Source: Siphonodentalium dalli | Taxonomy: Eukaryota; Mollusca; Scaphopoda; Gadilida; Siphonodentaliidae | NCBI GenBank assembly: GCA_032622095.1 | Contig: CP136068.1 | Location: 5,989,314-6,053,313, forward strand | Reading direction: 5' to 3' | Length of the DNA stretch: 64,000 bases | In this document: positions 45,394 to 54,854 of the stretch, one piece after another | Position numbering within the stretch: the first letter of the stretch is position 1 | Layout of the letters: each line of letters begins with the position of its first letter | Notes under the pieces: generated by a model | Seen by the model: the letters and a program-made list of their open reading frames with translations, nothing else | Databases searched by the model: none | Told to the model about the DNA's origin: nothing | Made by a program: the position numbers and the translations under genes

Positions 45394-47452
45394 TAATAAA
45401 GTGTGACCCAGCGGCGATTCCAGAGAACGAGATGGTGCCCGATTTTCTTCGCAGAAAATCACCACGGGGTTAACACCATCGCGGGAGGAATCGACCATCT
45501 GGACTTGTCGCTGTTCGTGTAACCTACATAGTTGCAAGCTACGTGTGAACTTGGGATTCTCCGGATACTCGTTTCTAAAGACTAAAGATCACAGAATGTT
45601 CGGGTTTTTCTAAGGAATCGTGGTAACGATGTGTTTAAGAGATTGGGAATCAGAGACCATTGAGGTAGGGCACCCCCTCCCACTGACTGAGAAGCCCGGA
45701 CCTTATTTCTTGGACACCGGTGGCGAGTGACGTCACATCTTATTTTCAATAAATAAATTGGGTTTCCCTGATTTGAAGTGATCAGCGAAAAAGATGTCAA
45801 CACAATTTGTGTCGCTTGAAAATCAACTATTTATTCAAGTTTAAAACTGTGTATAATATTATCAGTGCATTGGTGAGACAGAGTGAGGTATTCGTTATAG
45901 CCGGCTTCGCGTTAAAACTGTTGCGTAGGCCTACCATTCGCGTTCGCGACCATCAAGACTCAAAACGTGGAACTTCGATCTATAAACTTTGGGATACCGT
46001 CGCTTGTCGATTCATTCAATCATTGAGATTTGTTCGTCGTTGGAAACTGTTGACTTTCATTTCCGTGACAATATTTCTGTCAGTTTATAGGTGCTATGAA
46101 ATAGACACTAAATAATCTTGACTAATTATATTCAAATGTATTTATGATAGTTATTCCATTGATGTGATATGACAGTCGACATTTTATGAATGTCATTGTC
46201 TGTCTTAAAGTGACATTTCATATTTGTATGGTGATTTGTTATATGGTGCTAAATTCCATTCATGGAATTTTTTATATACTATATTGTTGATGTTATTCAG
46301 GTAGGCAATCTGTGCGTCTGACCAACTTATTATTAGGAATAGTATATAGGTTTTAAATTGTCCACATTTTTTGGGCCATTTTGGATTTTGCTATTATTTT
46401 TTTTCCGCACCAACTAACATGGGTCTCATGTAATTTAGCTCCATTTTCTCTTATGTGGATTAGCAGTTTTCTTTAACCTTTTTCTGTATGTGCACTTGTG
46501 AGTGTGTTTGGTGTAAGTAGTCGCTAGGCGTGTGAAAATCTTTGTGCATTAGGCTCTCACCCCTGCACTTTTTCTTGCACTTGTGTGTTTGTTCGAGAAT
46601 TGCATGATTGTGTTTTGAGAATTTGAGTTATTATATTTCAGCTGCGCTTGCGTCTTTGAAAACTTTCAGAACTATTTAATTTCAATGGTGACGATAGTGC
46701 TCACACTAAATATTTATAACTCAGTTGTCATTAATTTTTTAAATATTTATAGTCCGTGGCCGCAGTACCTTGAGAATAGGAAACTTGTTTCAACTTCAAC
46801 TTTTCAGATTTGTCCGCAGTTGTTATACATCGGAGTTAGGCAACTTGTTTCAACTTTATAACTTTTCAGATTTGTCCGACGTTGTTATACATCGGAATTA
46901 GGTAACTTGTTTCAACATAGAATATTTTCAGCATATATTTGTTGGACTTTGAAATTTTTTTGTGTCGTCCGCATTTATTATTGAAATTAGGTGTCTAGTT
47001 TCGACTTAGAATATTTTCAGCATATATCGTCAATATTTATTGCCGACTCTGGACATGCTATTTGGTGATGTTTAAATAAATTGCAATTACTCCGTAGTCG
47101 GACTTAGAATATTTCTATTTCAGTTTACGCTCATGTGTACTTGTATCAGACTTAGTCAGAATTTCAAACATTTCAGCTTTTGCAGCCAACTTTGTCTGAA
47201 ATTACTTTACATTTTTTCCATGTTTAGCTGATATTACTTTTTTTTCAGCTGACTTAGTCTCAATTACTCCGTGATTAGTAAATTTAGTTAATATTTACTT
47301 ACTACAGGCATGACTTGGAAATTTTTAGTAAATTTCAAAAATTTAGTTATATACCTATATTCTATATTCTCCTTAGTCCTTATATGATTTTTATAATCTA
47401 GAACAGATATTATATTCAATTAATTACATTATAATTAGTTTGTTCATTATAA
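45394..47452 (+). other. Long Gypsy leader between PBS and gag
   Basis: About 2 kb without a supported ORF; the frame at 45807-46115 has no recognisable domain. From 46780 to 47040, an AACTTGTTTCAACTT ... TTTTCAGATTTGTCCG ... GTTATACATCGGA unit is repeated in degenerate form, with many TTTTCAG blocks that look like splice acceptors. A spliced or internally initiated gag mRNA is possible. Confidence 0.6.
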
Positions 47453-48637
47453 ATGATGACTTCCTCAATGTCTGAAGAGGAAATGATACAGGCTTTAAAA
47501 GCCTCAGGGAAGTATAATGTTATTCCAAGTACATCTACGCCGAAAACTCCCATGCAAAATTTTCTTGATTCAATCAAGAAGCAGGGAGCAACTCCCGGTA
47601 ACAATGAACTTCCCCCTGGGAACACTTCTTATTGTCTCAAGCAGGTAAGTACTTATGTACCCAGGATATCTGGTTTTTCAGGAGACGATCCACCTCTTAA
47701 AGGTGACGTCACTTATCGTGAGTGGAGATATGAGATCCGTTGCTTGTCCAGCGACCCTGAGATCTCAGATAGTGGGCTTCTACAGGCTATTCGTAGATCC
47801 ATTCGGGGAATGGCCCGTCAAGTTATTATTCCACTAGGGGAACATGCCAAGGTTTCACAACTTTTATTAAAGCTTGACACTCATTTTGATGAAGTTTCAT
47901 CAAATGGTATGCTAATGCAAGAGTTTTTTAACTCTACTCAGAAGCCAGGTGAGTCGGTTACTGCTTTTGGTTGCAGACTAGAATCCATTTTAGAATCTGC
48001 AATCGATAGTGGGAATATGGAGCGCTACGCCACGAATGACCTGCTCCGGCATAAGTTTTTCTCTTCTCTACATTCCGAGCAGTTAAAGAGCCAGACCCGT
48101 CATAAATATGACAATATCTCTGACTTCGACATGTTGCTGCGAGAAATTCGTATAGTGGAAAAAGAGATTATCGTCCACTCAATTTCTGGTTCCTCGAGAA
48201 GTAAAGCCCAGCAACATGCATCGCAGACAGATACATGTACACCACCAGACAGGTTTGATGTGATGGAGAAGAAGTTTGATAGGAAACTAGATGATTTGGA
48301 GAAGCGACTGGATACAAAGATCGACCAGAAGCTTGACTTGATTTTGCAGTGCCTCGATCAGACTGCAGTTTCCCAACCACCACCACAGTCTAACTTTGGA
48401 TTTGGACGAGGACAGGGAAACTACACACCACAGAATCTAATGAGACTGATGTATTCATCCAGGGAAAGAAGGTCACTGCTCTTATTGATAGTGGATCTAT
48501 GGTTACAACAGTTTCTCGTACTTGCTATGAGTCACTGCCAAATAAACCTGTTATTCACTCCATTAACAAACTTGGTCTTAGAGTTTCCATTGCTGATGGA
48601 TCTACTCTTCCATATAATGGATTCATTGAATGTGTGA
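47453..48637 (+). CDS. gag: Gypsy Gag, PNMA/Ty3-type capsid-like
   Basis: A 394-codon ORF starts with ATG at 47453. Residues about 85-240 contain the W-R-Y-E-I ... A-I-R-R-S-I-R-G-M-A-R ... L-G ... L-D-T-H-F-D-E-V ... E-F-F-N-S-T-Q-K-P-G-E-S-V pattern of the Ty3/Gypsy capsid domain, as also kept in vertebrate PNMA proteins. A K/D/E-rich helical stretch (about 272-306) follows, then a Q/P/G/R-rich end without a CCHC knuckle. The last 70 or so codons overlap pol and are hydrophobic, so they probably have no function of their own. Gag would form the particle shell. The frame is intact. Confidence 0.8.
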   Translation: MMTSSMSEEEMIQALKASGKYNVIPSTSTPKTPMQNFLDSIKKQGATPGNNELPPGNTSYCLKQVSTYVPRISGFSGDDPPLKGDVTYREWRYEIRCLSSDPEISDSGLLQAIRRSIRGMARQVIIPLGEHAKVSQLLLKLDTHFDEVSSNGMLMQEFFNSTQKPGESVTAFGCRLESILESAIDSGNMERYATNDLLRHKFFSSLHSEQLKSQTRHKYDNISDFDMLLREIRIVEKEIIVHSISGSSRSKAQQHASQTDTCTPPDRFDVMEKKFDRKLDDLEKRLDTKIDQKLDLILQCLDQTAVSQPPPQSNFGFGRGQGNYTPQNLMRLMYSSRERRSLLLLIVDLWLQQFLVLAMSHCQINLLFTPLTNLVLEFPLLMDLLFHIMDSLNV

Positions 48638-49401
48638 TACACATTCCATTTTTGTGTGAATGTCCTCTTTCTATTCCAGCTCGAATTGTTTCAGATACAG
48701 AGTACAACACAAGATGTCCTATCATTATCGGCACACATATAATTCGTATGTGCAAGGACTTGGCTGAAATTTCTTCTTCTGATATTCCAAAAGAATGGAA
48801 GATAGCTATTGACAGCCTCACATGTGCAGCCATTCCAGTCAAGTCCACCAACAAGATTGCCTTGGAGATTGAGCCATACCAGACAGTGATAGTGCAAGGC
48901 GTTGCCAGACATGATAGTGGTCTTGACTCAGCTTTTGTGACAGAAAGTTTCAGTGATGATGACAAGTTCACTGTTTGTCCACGAGTGATGAAATCAAATT
49001 CCAAGGCAAACAGTACTCGTATTCCTGTTCAACTTTGCAATATATCTGCGAAGACACTTGTGATATCTCCACATTCAATTATTGCCCAAATACAAGAAGT
49101 AAAGGTGGTTGATTCTTTGGGCTCACCAACTCTTGCTGCTGATGTTCGACCTTCTCCGAGGGACCTTGGTGTTAACGTCGATGACAATTTATCAGCAGAA
49201 GAGAAAGATGAAGTTGATGCTCTGCTATACAAATGGAGCCATGTATTTTCTACTGGTCCTCTGGATTTAGGTGTTACTGACCTAGTGACGCATCAAATCA
49301 AACTCACCGATGATGTTCCATTTAAACAGCCATATCGGAAGATACCTCCTGCTCTTTATGAAGAAGTCAGACAGCATATTAAGGAGATGTTAGAAGCTGG
49401 A
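48394..49401 (+). CDS. pol: Gypsy protease and N-terminal part of RT (interrupted)
   Basis: The frame opens after the stop at 48391 in the -1 phase relative to gag. The aspartic protease motif L-I-D-S-G-S is at about 48484-48501, followed by a region of about 200 residues typical of Gypsy protease linkers. The segment S-H-V-F-S-T-G-P-L-D-L-G and the H-Q-I-K-L ... P-Y-R-K-I-P-P block (about 49234-49350) are the standard start of Gypsy RT. The reading is cut at 49402 by the 1,012-bp DNA element. It is continued beyond it at 50423 in the phase expected from the inserted length. Confidence 0.82.
48415..48421 (+). promoter_or_regulatory. Candidate -1 ribosomal frameshift heptamer GGGAAAC
   Basis: In the gag frame the bases read G-GGA-AAC, a canonical X-XXY-YYZ slippery site known from retroviral gag-pro junctions. 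A -1 slip here enters the frame that contains the protease D-S-G-S motif 70 bases later. That frame has been open since the stop at 48391-48393. No downstream pseudoknot was verified. Confidence 0.65.
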
Positions 49402-50413
49402 CAGTCTGGAGTAAACTACATACCCACATATAAAAAATAGTGGGTCTGACGACCTTTCGTTCAGTTTTCATTTCCCAAACCCGGGATTCCTTGTAATTAC
49501 CGCCAATCAAAACTTAGCTCCAAGAAATGTGTGCCCCAATAATAAACTAGTAACATGTCACGTGCTCTCGGTGTGGAAATTCCGAAGGTGTGGCTATATG
49601 TTGTTAAAATAGTATCCATGACGTCATTTATACCGGAAGAGAAATTCACAAATCGACAAATAAAGTAGATTGTTGACGAGCGGTCGAAAGTTTAAAATCA
49701 AGAATCACCGGAATTTGGATTGCAGGCAACTGTAATTAGGGTACAACTGGCCAATCTTTGGAGCTAATAATACGGCTGTGTAAGGTCGGGAGGGTTTCGG
49801 TGGGGTTGGTGGTAGAATTGTGTTGCTTTTTGCTCGTTTTGGCTGCGGTGGTACTACTGCCGGTATTGGGGAACTGATAGATCGTTTTGTTATGTCATTT
49901 AACTTTTTTTTTAGTTCTGTAGTTGTTTTAGCAGATAGTCCCGACATTCATGTATTTTTGATTCGTGGCGGTTGATTTGTGTTATTTTTTGACAACATGG
50001 GAGACAAATCGCCTGGCCGATCTAAAAAATAATTCGTTCTGAGTCCAAGACTGGCAAGAGATCCACAGATATTTTTTATAATTTCAAGAAGATCTGTCTT
50101 AGTTATTGTACATATTATTTTGGATCCCGGAAGCTAGCCCTTTATTGTCAGTAAAACAACCGCCGAACGAAAAGTCACAAACCCTGCAACTATTAATTCC
50201 GATTCTTAGAATCGGCTTCACATGGTTGAAGCGGCCATGACGGCACTGGCACGTGACCATGTTTACGTCTGTCAATCAACTAATTTCAGATTTATATTTA
50301 GTGCGGTGTGACGTAATTTGGGAGAAGCCCACAACCTATCAGAAATGAAAAGTTGATGGGAATGCAATAGACTCAGTATCAGTATGAATCTGAGTGTATG
50401 TTTACATAGACTG
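49402..50413. mobile_element. 1,012-bp DNA element in pol with 9-bp target duplication
   Basis: GAAGCTGGA is present on both sides (49393-49401 and 50414-50422). The ends are inverted: CAGTCTGGAGTAAACTACAT at the left and, reading inward from the right, CAGTCTATGTAAACATACAC. Conserved positions are CAGTCT, GTAAAC and ATAC. A 9-bp duplication suggests a Mutator-like (MULE) or related superfamily; hAT would give 8. It has no transposase. The interior has an ORF on the minus strand (49705-49947) and ETS- and CRE-like motifs (TACCGGAAGAG, CATGACGTCATTT), reminiscent of captured gene DNA. Confidence 0.85.
49705..49947 (-). CDS. Small ORF inside the DNA element, possibly captured gene exon
   Basis: An ATG at 49947 opens 80 codons. 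The composition is unlike a chance ORF: a K/T/L helix (about residues 6-24), then an S/P-rich stretch with K-R-A-K and P-P-T-P-P-K-P-S-R blocks resembling a basic nuclear-localisation and proline-rich linker. It could be the first exon of a captured host gene or the start of a lost transposase. No family is recognised. Confidence 0.35.
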   Translation of the reverse strand: MSGLSAKTTTELKKKLNDITKRSISSPIPAVVPPQPKRAKSNTILPPTPPKPSRPYTAVLLAPKIGQLYPNYSCLQSKFR

Positions 50414-52900
50414 GAAGCTGGAGTGATTAAAGAATCTGACAGTCCTTATGCATCCAACGTTGTGCTCGTTCGGAAAAAGGCCGACAACTCTTTGCGGTTC
50501 TGTATAGACTTTAGACAGTTAAATTCAAAGACCGTCAAAGATGCCTACATGCTGCCAAGGTTTGACGACATCATAGAATCGCTCCATGGCTCCAGATATT
50601 ACAGTAAACTTGATTTACGCAATGGTTTTTGGCAGTGTCCCATCAGAGAAGAAGACAAATACAAGACCGCATTTTCTGTTGGCAAACTTGGGTTTTACCA
50701 ATGTGAGCGACTTGGTCAGGGAATGGTAAATGGGCCAGCAACTTTTCAACGCCTGATGGAGAAATGCATGGGCGATATGCATTTAGAAGAGTGTCTTATC
50801 TTCTTGGACGACGTTTTGGTTTTCAGCCATGAATTTTCATCGCACGTAGAACGTCTGGACGCAGTATTTTCTCGTCTGTCACAGCATAATTTGAAGCTGA
50901 AGCCAAATAAGTGCGAACTATTCCGCACATCAGTGACATATCTTGGACACGTCATCTGTGCCAGTGGTGTAGCCACGGACCCAGATAAGACTTCTGCATT
51001 GGAGGATTGGCCAGTTCCCTGTAATGTTAAACAGATGAGACAATGGCTTGGATTTTGCGGATACTACCATCGCTTCGTCAAGGGGTATGCCAGCATTGTA
51101 CAGCCGCTAAACCAACTTTTGGACGGACATTGCACTGAGGCCAAGATGAAGACAAAGAAAAAATCCCCGGCACCATGGGTTTGGACAGATATTCACCAGA
51201 GAGCATTTGATGAAATCAAACAGAAATTAACCCAGCCTCCAATCCTGGCATATGCTGACTACAATTTGCCATTTATTGTTCATACAGATAGCAGTGGTTA
51301 TGGATTGGGATCTGTGTTATACCAGCTACAGGATGGTGTAGAACGTGTTATCGCATATGCAAGCCGTGGTTTAAAGCCCAGCGAGAAGAATTATCCAGCC
51401 CATAAATTGGAGTTCCTGTGTCTGAAATGGGCTGTCACAGACACATTCCATGACTACTTGTATGGAAATACTTTCAAGGTTGTCACAGATAACAATCCTC
51501 TGACATATGTTCTAACAACTGCCAAGTTGGATGCCACTGGTCATCGTTGGGTTGCCAATCTTGCCAATTACAATTTTCAGATTGAATATAGAGCTGGACG
51601 ACTCAACGGTGATGCTGATGGACTCTCCAGGAAGCCCATATTATATACAGATGTCATTAAAGCCGTTTGCCAGGCTGCAACTGTGAACTTCCCTTTAGCG
51701 GAAAGTGTTGCTGTTGGTCCTGCTCTTCCTTCGGCCGGGGAGGAGTTGGATCATGCGCATGATTCCGTTGACTGGGAATGTGAGCAGAACCAGGACTCTG
51801 TTATTTCCAGAGTTATTCACTTTGTGAAACTTGGTAAACGGCCTGATGATAAACAGATGAAGAATGAATCATCCCTTGTACGGACATATCTTAGAGAATG
51901 GAACAGTCTGTGTATTAAACACAGTATTCTCTACCGAAGATCACAAAATGATGAAGAGCCAGGTATGCAGCTCATTGTTCCTGATGGTTTTCGTGATCGA
52001 GCATTGCAAGGTGTTCATGATGATGTTGGTCACCAGGGCAAAGATAAGACAGTGTGGCTTGCCAAGCAAAGATTCTACTGGCCAGGTATGTTTCGTGAAG
52101 CTGAAGCGAGAGTAGAGAACTGTGGCAGATGTATTCGCCGGAAGAAGCCAGTGAAAGCAGCTGGAAAATTAGTCCCAATACAGACTTCAAGACCCATGGA
52201 ATTAGTCTGTATTGATTTTCTCAGTCTTGAGATGTCAAAAGGTGGGATTGAAAATGTGTTGGTTATTACTGACCATTTTACCCGCTATGCGCAGGCTATT
52301 CCATGTAAAAACCAGACAGCGTCCACCACTGCAAAGGCCCTATATGAGAAGTTTGTGTGCTTCTACAGTTTCCCAGAACGTCTACACAGTGACCAAGGAA
52401 GAAACTTTGAGAGCAAAGTTATCAAGGAGTTATGCAAACTTGCGGGAATGAAAAAGAGTAGAACCACCCCTTATCATCCAATGGGAAATGGATCAGCAGA
52501 ACGTTTTAACCAGACTCTCATCAAGATGCTTGGTACAATGGAGGAAGAAAAAAAAGCTGATTGGAAGAGCTATGTTGGACCTCTTGTACAGGCTTATAAT
52601 GCTACAAAAAGTGAAGCAACAGGATATTCACCTCATTTTCTCATGTTCGGATGGCATCCAAGATTATCCATTGATGCTGTTTTTGGCTTGGATAAAGAAG
52701 AAGTTACTGGAAATCATGATAGTTATGTCAAGAAATTAAAGAAGAGAATGGAATTTGCTTATAATGTAGCCTTTGACAGAGTGGAAAAGCGGAATGAGAA
52801 TGTGAAGGAGAAGTATGATGGAAGGATTCGTTCCAAAGATGCAAAGCTTGAAGTTGGTAAGAAAAGTTGGTATCAAAGGAAAACACAAGTTAGCAGATAG
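50414..52900 (+). CDS. pol: Gypsy RT-RNase H-integrase (interrupted and frameshifted)
   Basis: The reading resumes at L-E-A-G-V-I-K-E-S. RT: Y-S-K-L-D-L-R-N-G-F-W-Q, then N-G-P-A-T-F-Q, and the catalytic F-L-D-D with Asp codons at 50807-50812. RNase H: H-T-D-S-S-G-Y-G, K-L-E-F-L-C-L and V-T-D-N-N-P-L, ending near D-A-D-G-L-S-R (about 51610-51630). Integrase: an H-x-H ... C-G-R-C zinc finger (about 52010-52130) and DDE residues in I-D-F, H-S-D-Q-G and G-S-A-E-R-F-N. All core catalytic residues are visible. The frame ends early at 52898-52900 because of a frameshift or deletion near 52855-52865; the C-terminus continues in another frame. The GTG/ATG starts in this ORF are not real starts. Confidence 0.88.
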   Translation, partial: EAGVIKESDSPYASNVVLVRKKADNSLRFCIDFRQLNSKTVKDAYMLPRFDDIIESLHGSRYYSKLDLRNGFWQCPIREEDKYKTAFSVGKLGFYQCERLGQGMVNGPATFQRLMEKCMGDMHLEECLIFLDDVLVFSHEFSSHVERLDAVFSRLSQHNLKLKPNKCELFRTSVTYLGHVICASGVATDPDKTSALEDWPVPCNVKQMRQWLGFCGYYHRFVKGYASIVQPLNQLLDGHCTEAKMKTKKKSPAPWVWTDIHQRAFDEIKQKLTQPPILAYADYNLPFIVHTDSSGYGLGSVLYQLQDGVERVIAYASRGLKPSEKNYPAHKLEFLCLKWAVTDTFHDYLYGNTFKVVTDNNPLTYVLTTAKLDATGHRWVANLANYNFQIEYRAGRLNGDADGLSRKPILYTDVIKAVCQAATVNFPLAESVAVGPALPSAGEELDHAHDSVDWECEQNQDSVISRVIHFVKLGKRPDDKQMKNESSLVRTYLREWNSLCIKHSILYRRSQNDEEPGMQLIVPDGFRDRALQGVHDDVGHQGKDKTVWLAKQRFYWPGMFREAEARVENCGRCIRRKKPVKAAGKLVPIQTSRPMELVCIDFLSLEMSKGGIENVLVITDHFTRYAQAIPCKNQTASTTAKALYEKFVCFYSFPERLHSDQGRNFESKVIKELCKLAGMKKSRTTPYHPMGNGSAERFNQTLIKMLGTMEEEKKADWKSYVGPLVQAYNATKSEATGYSPHFLMFGWHPRLSIDAVFGLDKEEVTGNHDSYVKKLKKRMEFAYNVAFDRVEKRNENVKEKYDGRIRSKDAKLEVGKKSWYQRKTQVSR

Positions 52901-53537
52901 ATGGGAAGCAGAACCATACAAGATCATTAACATTCCGAATGAAGATGTTCCTGTGTATAAGGTTTTACAAGAATCTGGAAGGGGTGTGTCCCGAATGCTG
53001 CACAGACATATGCTGTTGCCATTTAATTATATTTCTTCCAATGTGGTTGAAGAGACTAAAGAAGCTAGACAGATGAAGAAGAAGAAGAAAGTTCAGAAGG
53101 ATGTAGAAGTAAGCTCCAGCAGTGAAGATAGTGATTCAGATAATGGTCTTATTTTAAGATCCAAATCTCATATACATAAGGATCCGCATCAATCTGTTCC
53201 TTCTGGAATCCCTGAGATTTCTCAGAGGTCTTCTCCTATTCACTCTTCTACTTACATGTCGCCTATGGATTCTCGTTCTTACATTTCAGGTCACAGAAAT
53301 AGTAATACTTCTGAAACACACCCTTATAATGTAAGTCCTCATATTCCAGGTAACCTTGAAAGTAGTCCAGAATCTCAGTCCACACTTAACAACATTTCAG
53401 ATGTAACTTCTGCTTCAACCCCTATAAATGATCAATTTCAGTACAGACATCAAAGACCAGTTAGGCATAAGAAGGCCCCAGATCGACTTGGATCCTGGGT
53501 CTGTCCTCAAGTTGCAGATACAATTGTATTTGTATAA
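52863..53537 (+). pseudogene. pol: Integrase C-terminal tail in shifted frame
   Basis: The block G-I-K-G-K-H-K-L-A-D-R-W (from about 52869) is the usual SH3-like integrase C-terminal region. It lies in a different frame from the DDE core, so a short deletion between the two is likely. The rest is a long Ser/Pro/His-rich tail of about 170 residues ending at TAA 53535-53537, which is unusual in length. No chromodomain is recognised. Confidence 0.7.
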
Positions 53538-53688
53538 CACCAACTGTGTGATCACTTGTGTGATCATTGCTGCATTGCTATTCATTTTATTAATCTATTT
53601 TGAGATTCTAAAACACATGCGTATCTGTATGAAAGAGGGCCTGGTAGGAATTTCAGCTGAAGATTCAGTAATGGTCAAAACCTACTGA
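53428..53688 (+). CDS. Small membrane-segment ORF overlapping the pol end
   Basis: A frame overlapping the pol tail encodes one hydrophobic helix (V-I-I-A-A-L-L-F-I-L-L-I-Y-F) flanked by Asn/Cys and Lys/Arg. It could be a remnant of an envelope-like gene or a chance ORF. No other envelope feature is present. Confidence 0.2.
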   Translation: MINFSTDIKDQLGIRRPQIDLDPGSVLKLQIQLYLYNTNCVITCVIIAALLFILLIYFEILKHMRICMKEGLVGISAEDSVMVKTY

Positions 53689-54390
53689 GGTACCAGTTCA
53701 TGAGAAATGTCCTTTGTAAATTCCAGGTATCTCATGGGATAGTATTGTGCTGCTTTCTCATATTTTAATCTTATTGTGTATTTATTATTATGTAATGACT
53801 TGTTATACATACTGTCTCATTCCGGTCAAAGGCCAAGTAAGATTAGTTCAGCTGAAGACCCAGTGCCGTGTAAAAACTGACTGATGTTCCAGCTATGTAA
53901 GAAATTTTCCTTTCCAGGTTCAACTTTGGAGATAGTATTGTATATACTATTCCACTATTATATAACCACATTCCTTCATTAGTATTTCATGTCAGATATT
54001 TGATTTAGTGATAAATCAATTTAATTTGAGCATATTAACTTTGCAGAGACTGAACCTATTGCAGAAATGACTTGTAGGTTTTATTTCAGCCTCTCATGTT
54101 AAATTGTAAATTGTACTACAGATTCCTCTACATGTTACCAGCTGTAATTATTAGATATTGCAGATCTGATACCCGGCATCAGTGATGTGTTTTTCATTGG
54201 ATATCAGGTTGTACAGTTTCAGCAATAACCTGTACTAGTATACATGCTGCCATTTTTGCAGCTACCTGTTGCAGATTTTGACTTGCAGTTTATTTCAGCA
54301 TTTACTGTTGTAAGATGGTGATATTCTAAATGGAAATGCCTACCTAAATCGTTCATTTATTTCAGTGAATGTCAGGAGCCATTCTTCACC
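53689..54390 (+). other. Gypsy 3' noncoding region
   Basis: AT-rich. The block TTCAGCTGAAGA...GATAGTATTGT occurs twice (about 53652-53752 and 53846-53952) in diverged form. No clear polypurine tract precedes the 3' LTR; GTCAGGAGCC is the closest. Confidence 0.5.
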
Positions 54391-54854
54391 TGTAATTGTG
54401 AATGTTATAGGTGCCGTTTTTATCTGTTTTAGTACACTGCGGTTGTATATAATCTTCTATATATCATGATACTTGCGCGCATCCTGCTTTGTTATTTCAG
54501 CCTTTTGTGGGTTAACTGAAATGTGTGTCAGTGTGTGTGCGCGTGAGAGCGAGCATGAATGATTGTGTCACCTGCACACTGATTAGCACTCACCTGTGAC
54601 TGGCGGGAAAATTAGCGTGGTCTGGGGGGCACTCAGTAATTAATATTTGAAATGGTCGGACGTATTATTTTGGATTACCAATTCTAGATATATTTTATGA
54701 AATGCAGATTTCATTTTATGGAGTATCTTTAATGGTTTTTAATACTGACTGCTGTGATATGATTATGTTGATGCCTTTATTTTATATACACTTTATTAAC
54801 CCTTTAATTTGTTGTTGGAGTTACTATATCTACGTTAAATCCAGCCGTACAACA
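54391..54854 (+). repeat. Gypsy 3' LTR (464 bp)
   Basis: It is identical to the 5' LTR except for about four substitutions and an extra TATATATC near position 75. It ends GTACAACA and is followed directly by LINE ORF2 sequence. Confidence 0.93.

Larger units (their letters stand above)
44916..54854 (+). mobile_element. Ty3/Gypsy LTR retrotransposon inserted in the LINE
   Basis: The order is LTR, PBS, 2-kb leader, gag, pro-RT-RNase H-INT, short 3' region, LTR. RT before integrase and a chromodomain-less integrase tail make it Ty3/Gypsy-like. Its two LTRs differ by about four substitutions and one 8-bp indel, so the insertion is recent. No target duplication is found: AACC precedes the 5' LTR and TGTA follows the 3' LTR. 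Pol is interrupted by a DNA element and has a later frameshift. It cannot make an intact polyprotein. Confidence 0.9.

Noticed and set aside
45807-46115. 102-codon ORF in the Gypsy leader
   Set aside because: No domain and no sign of coding composition; the surrounding leader is non-coding.
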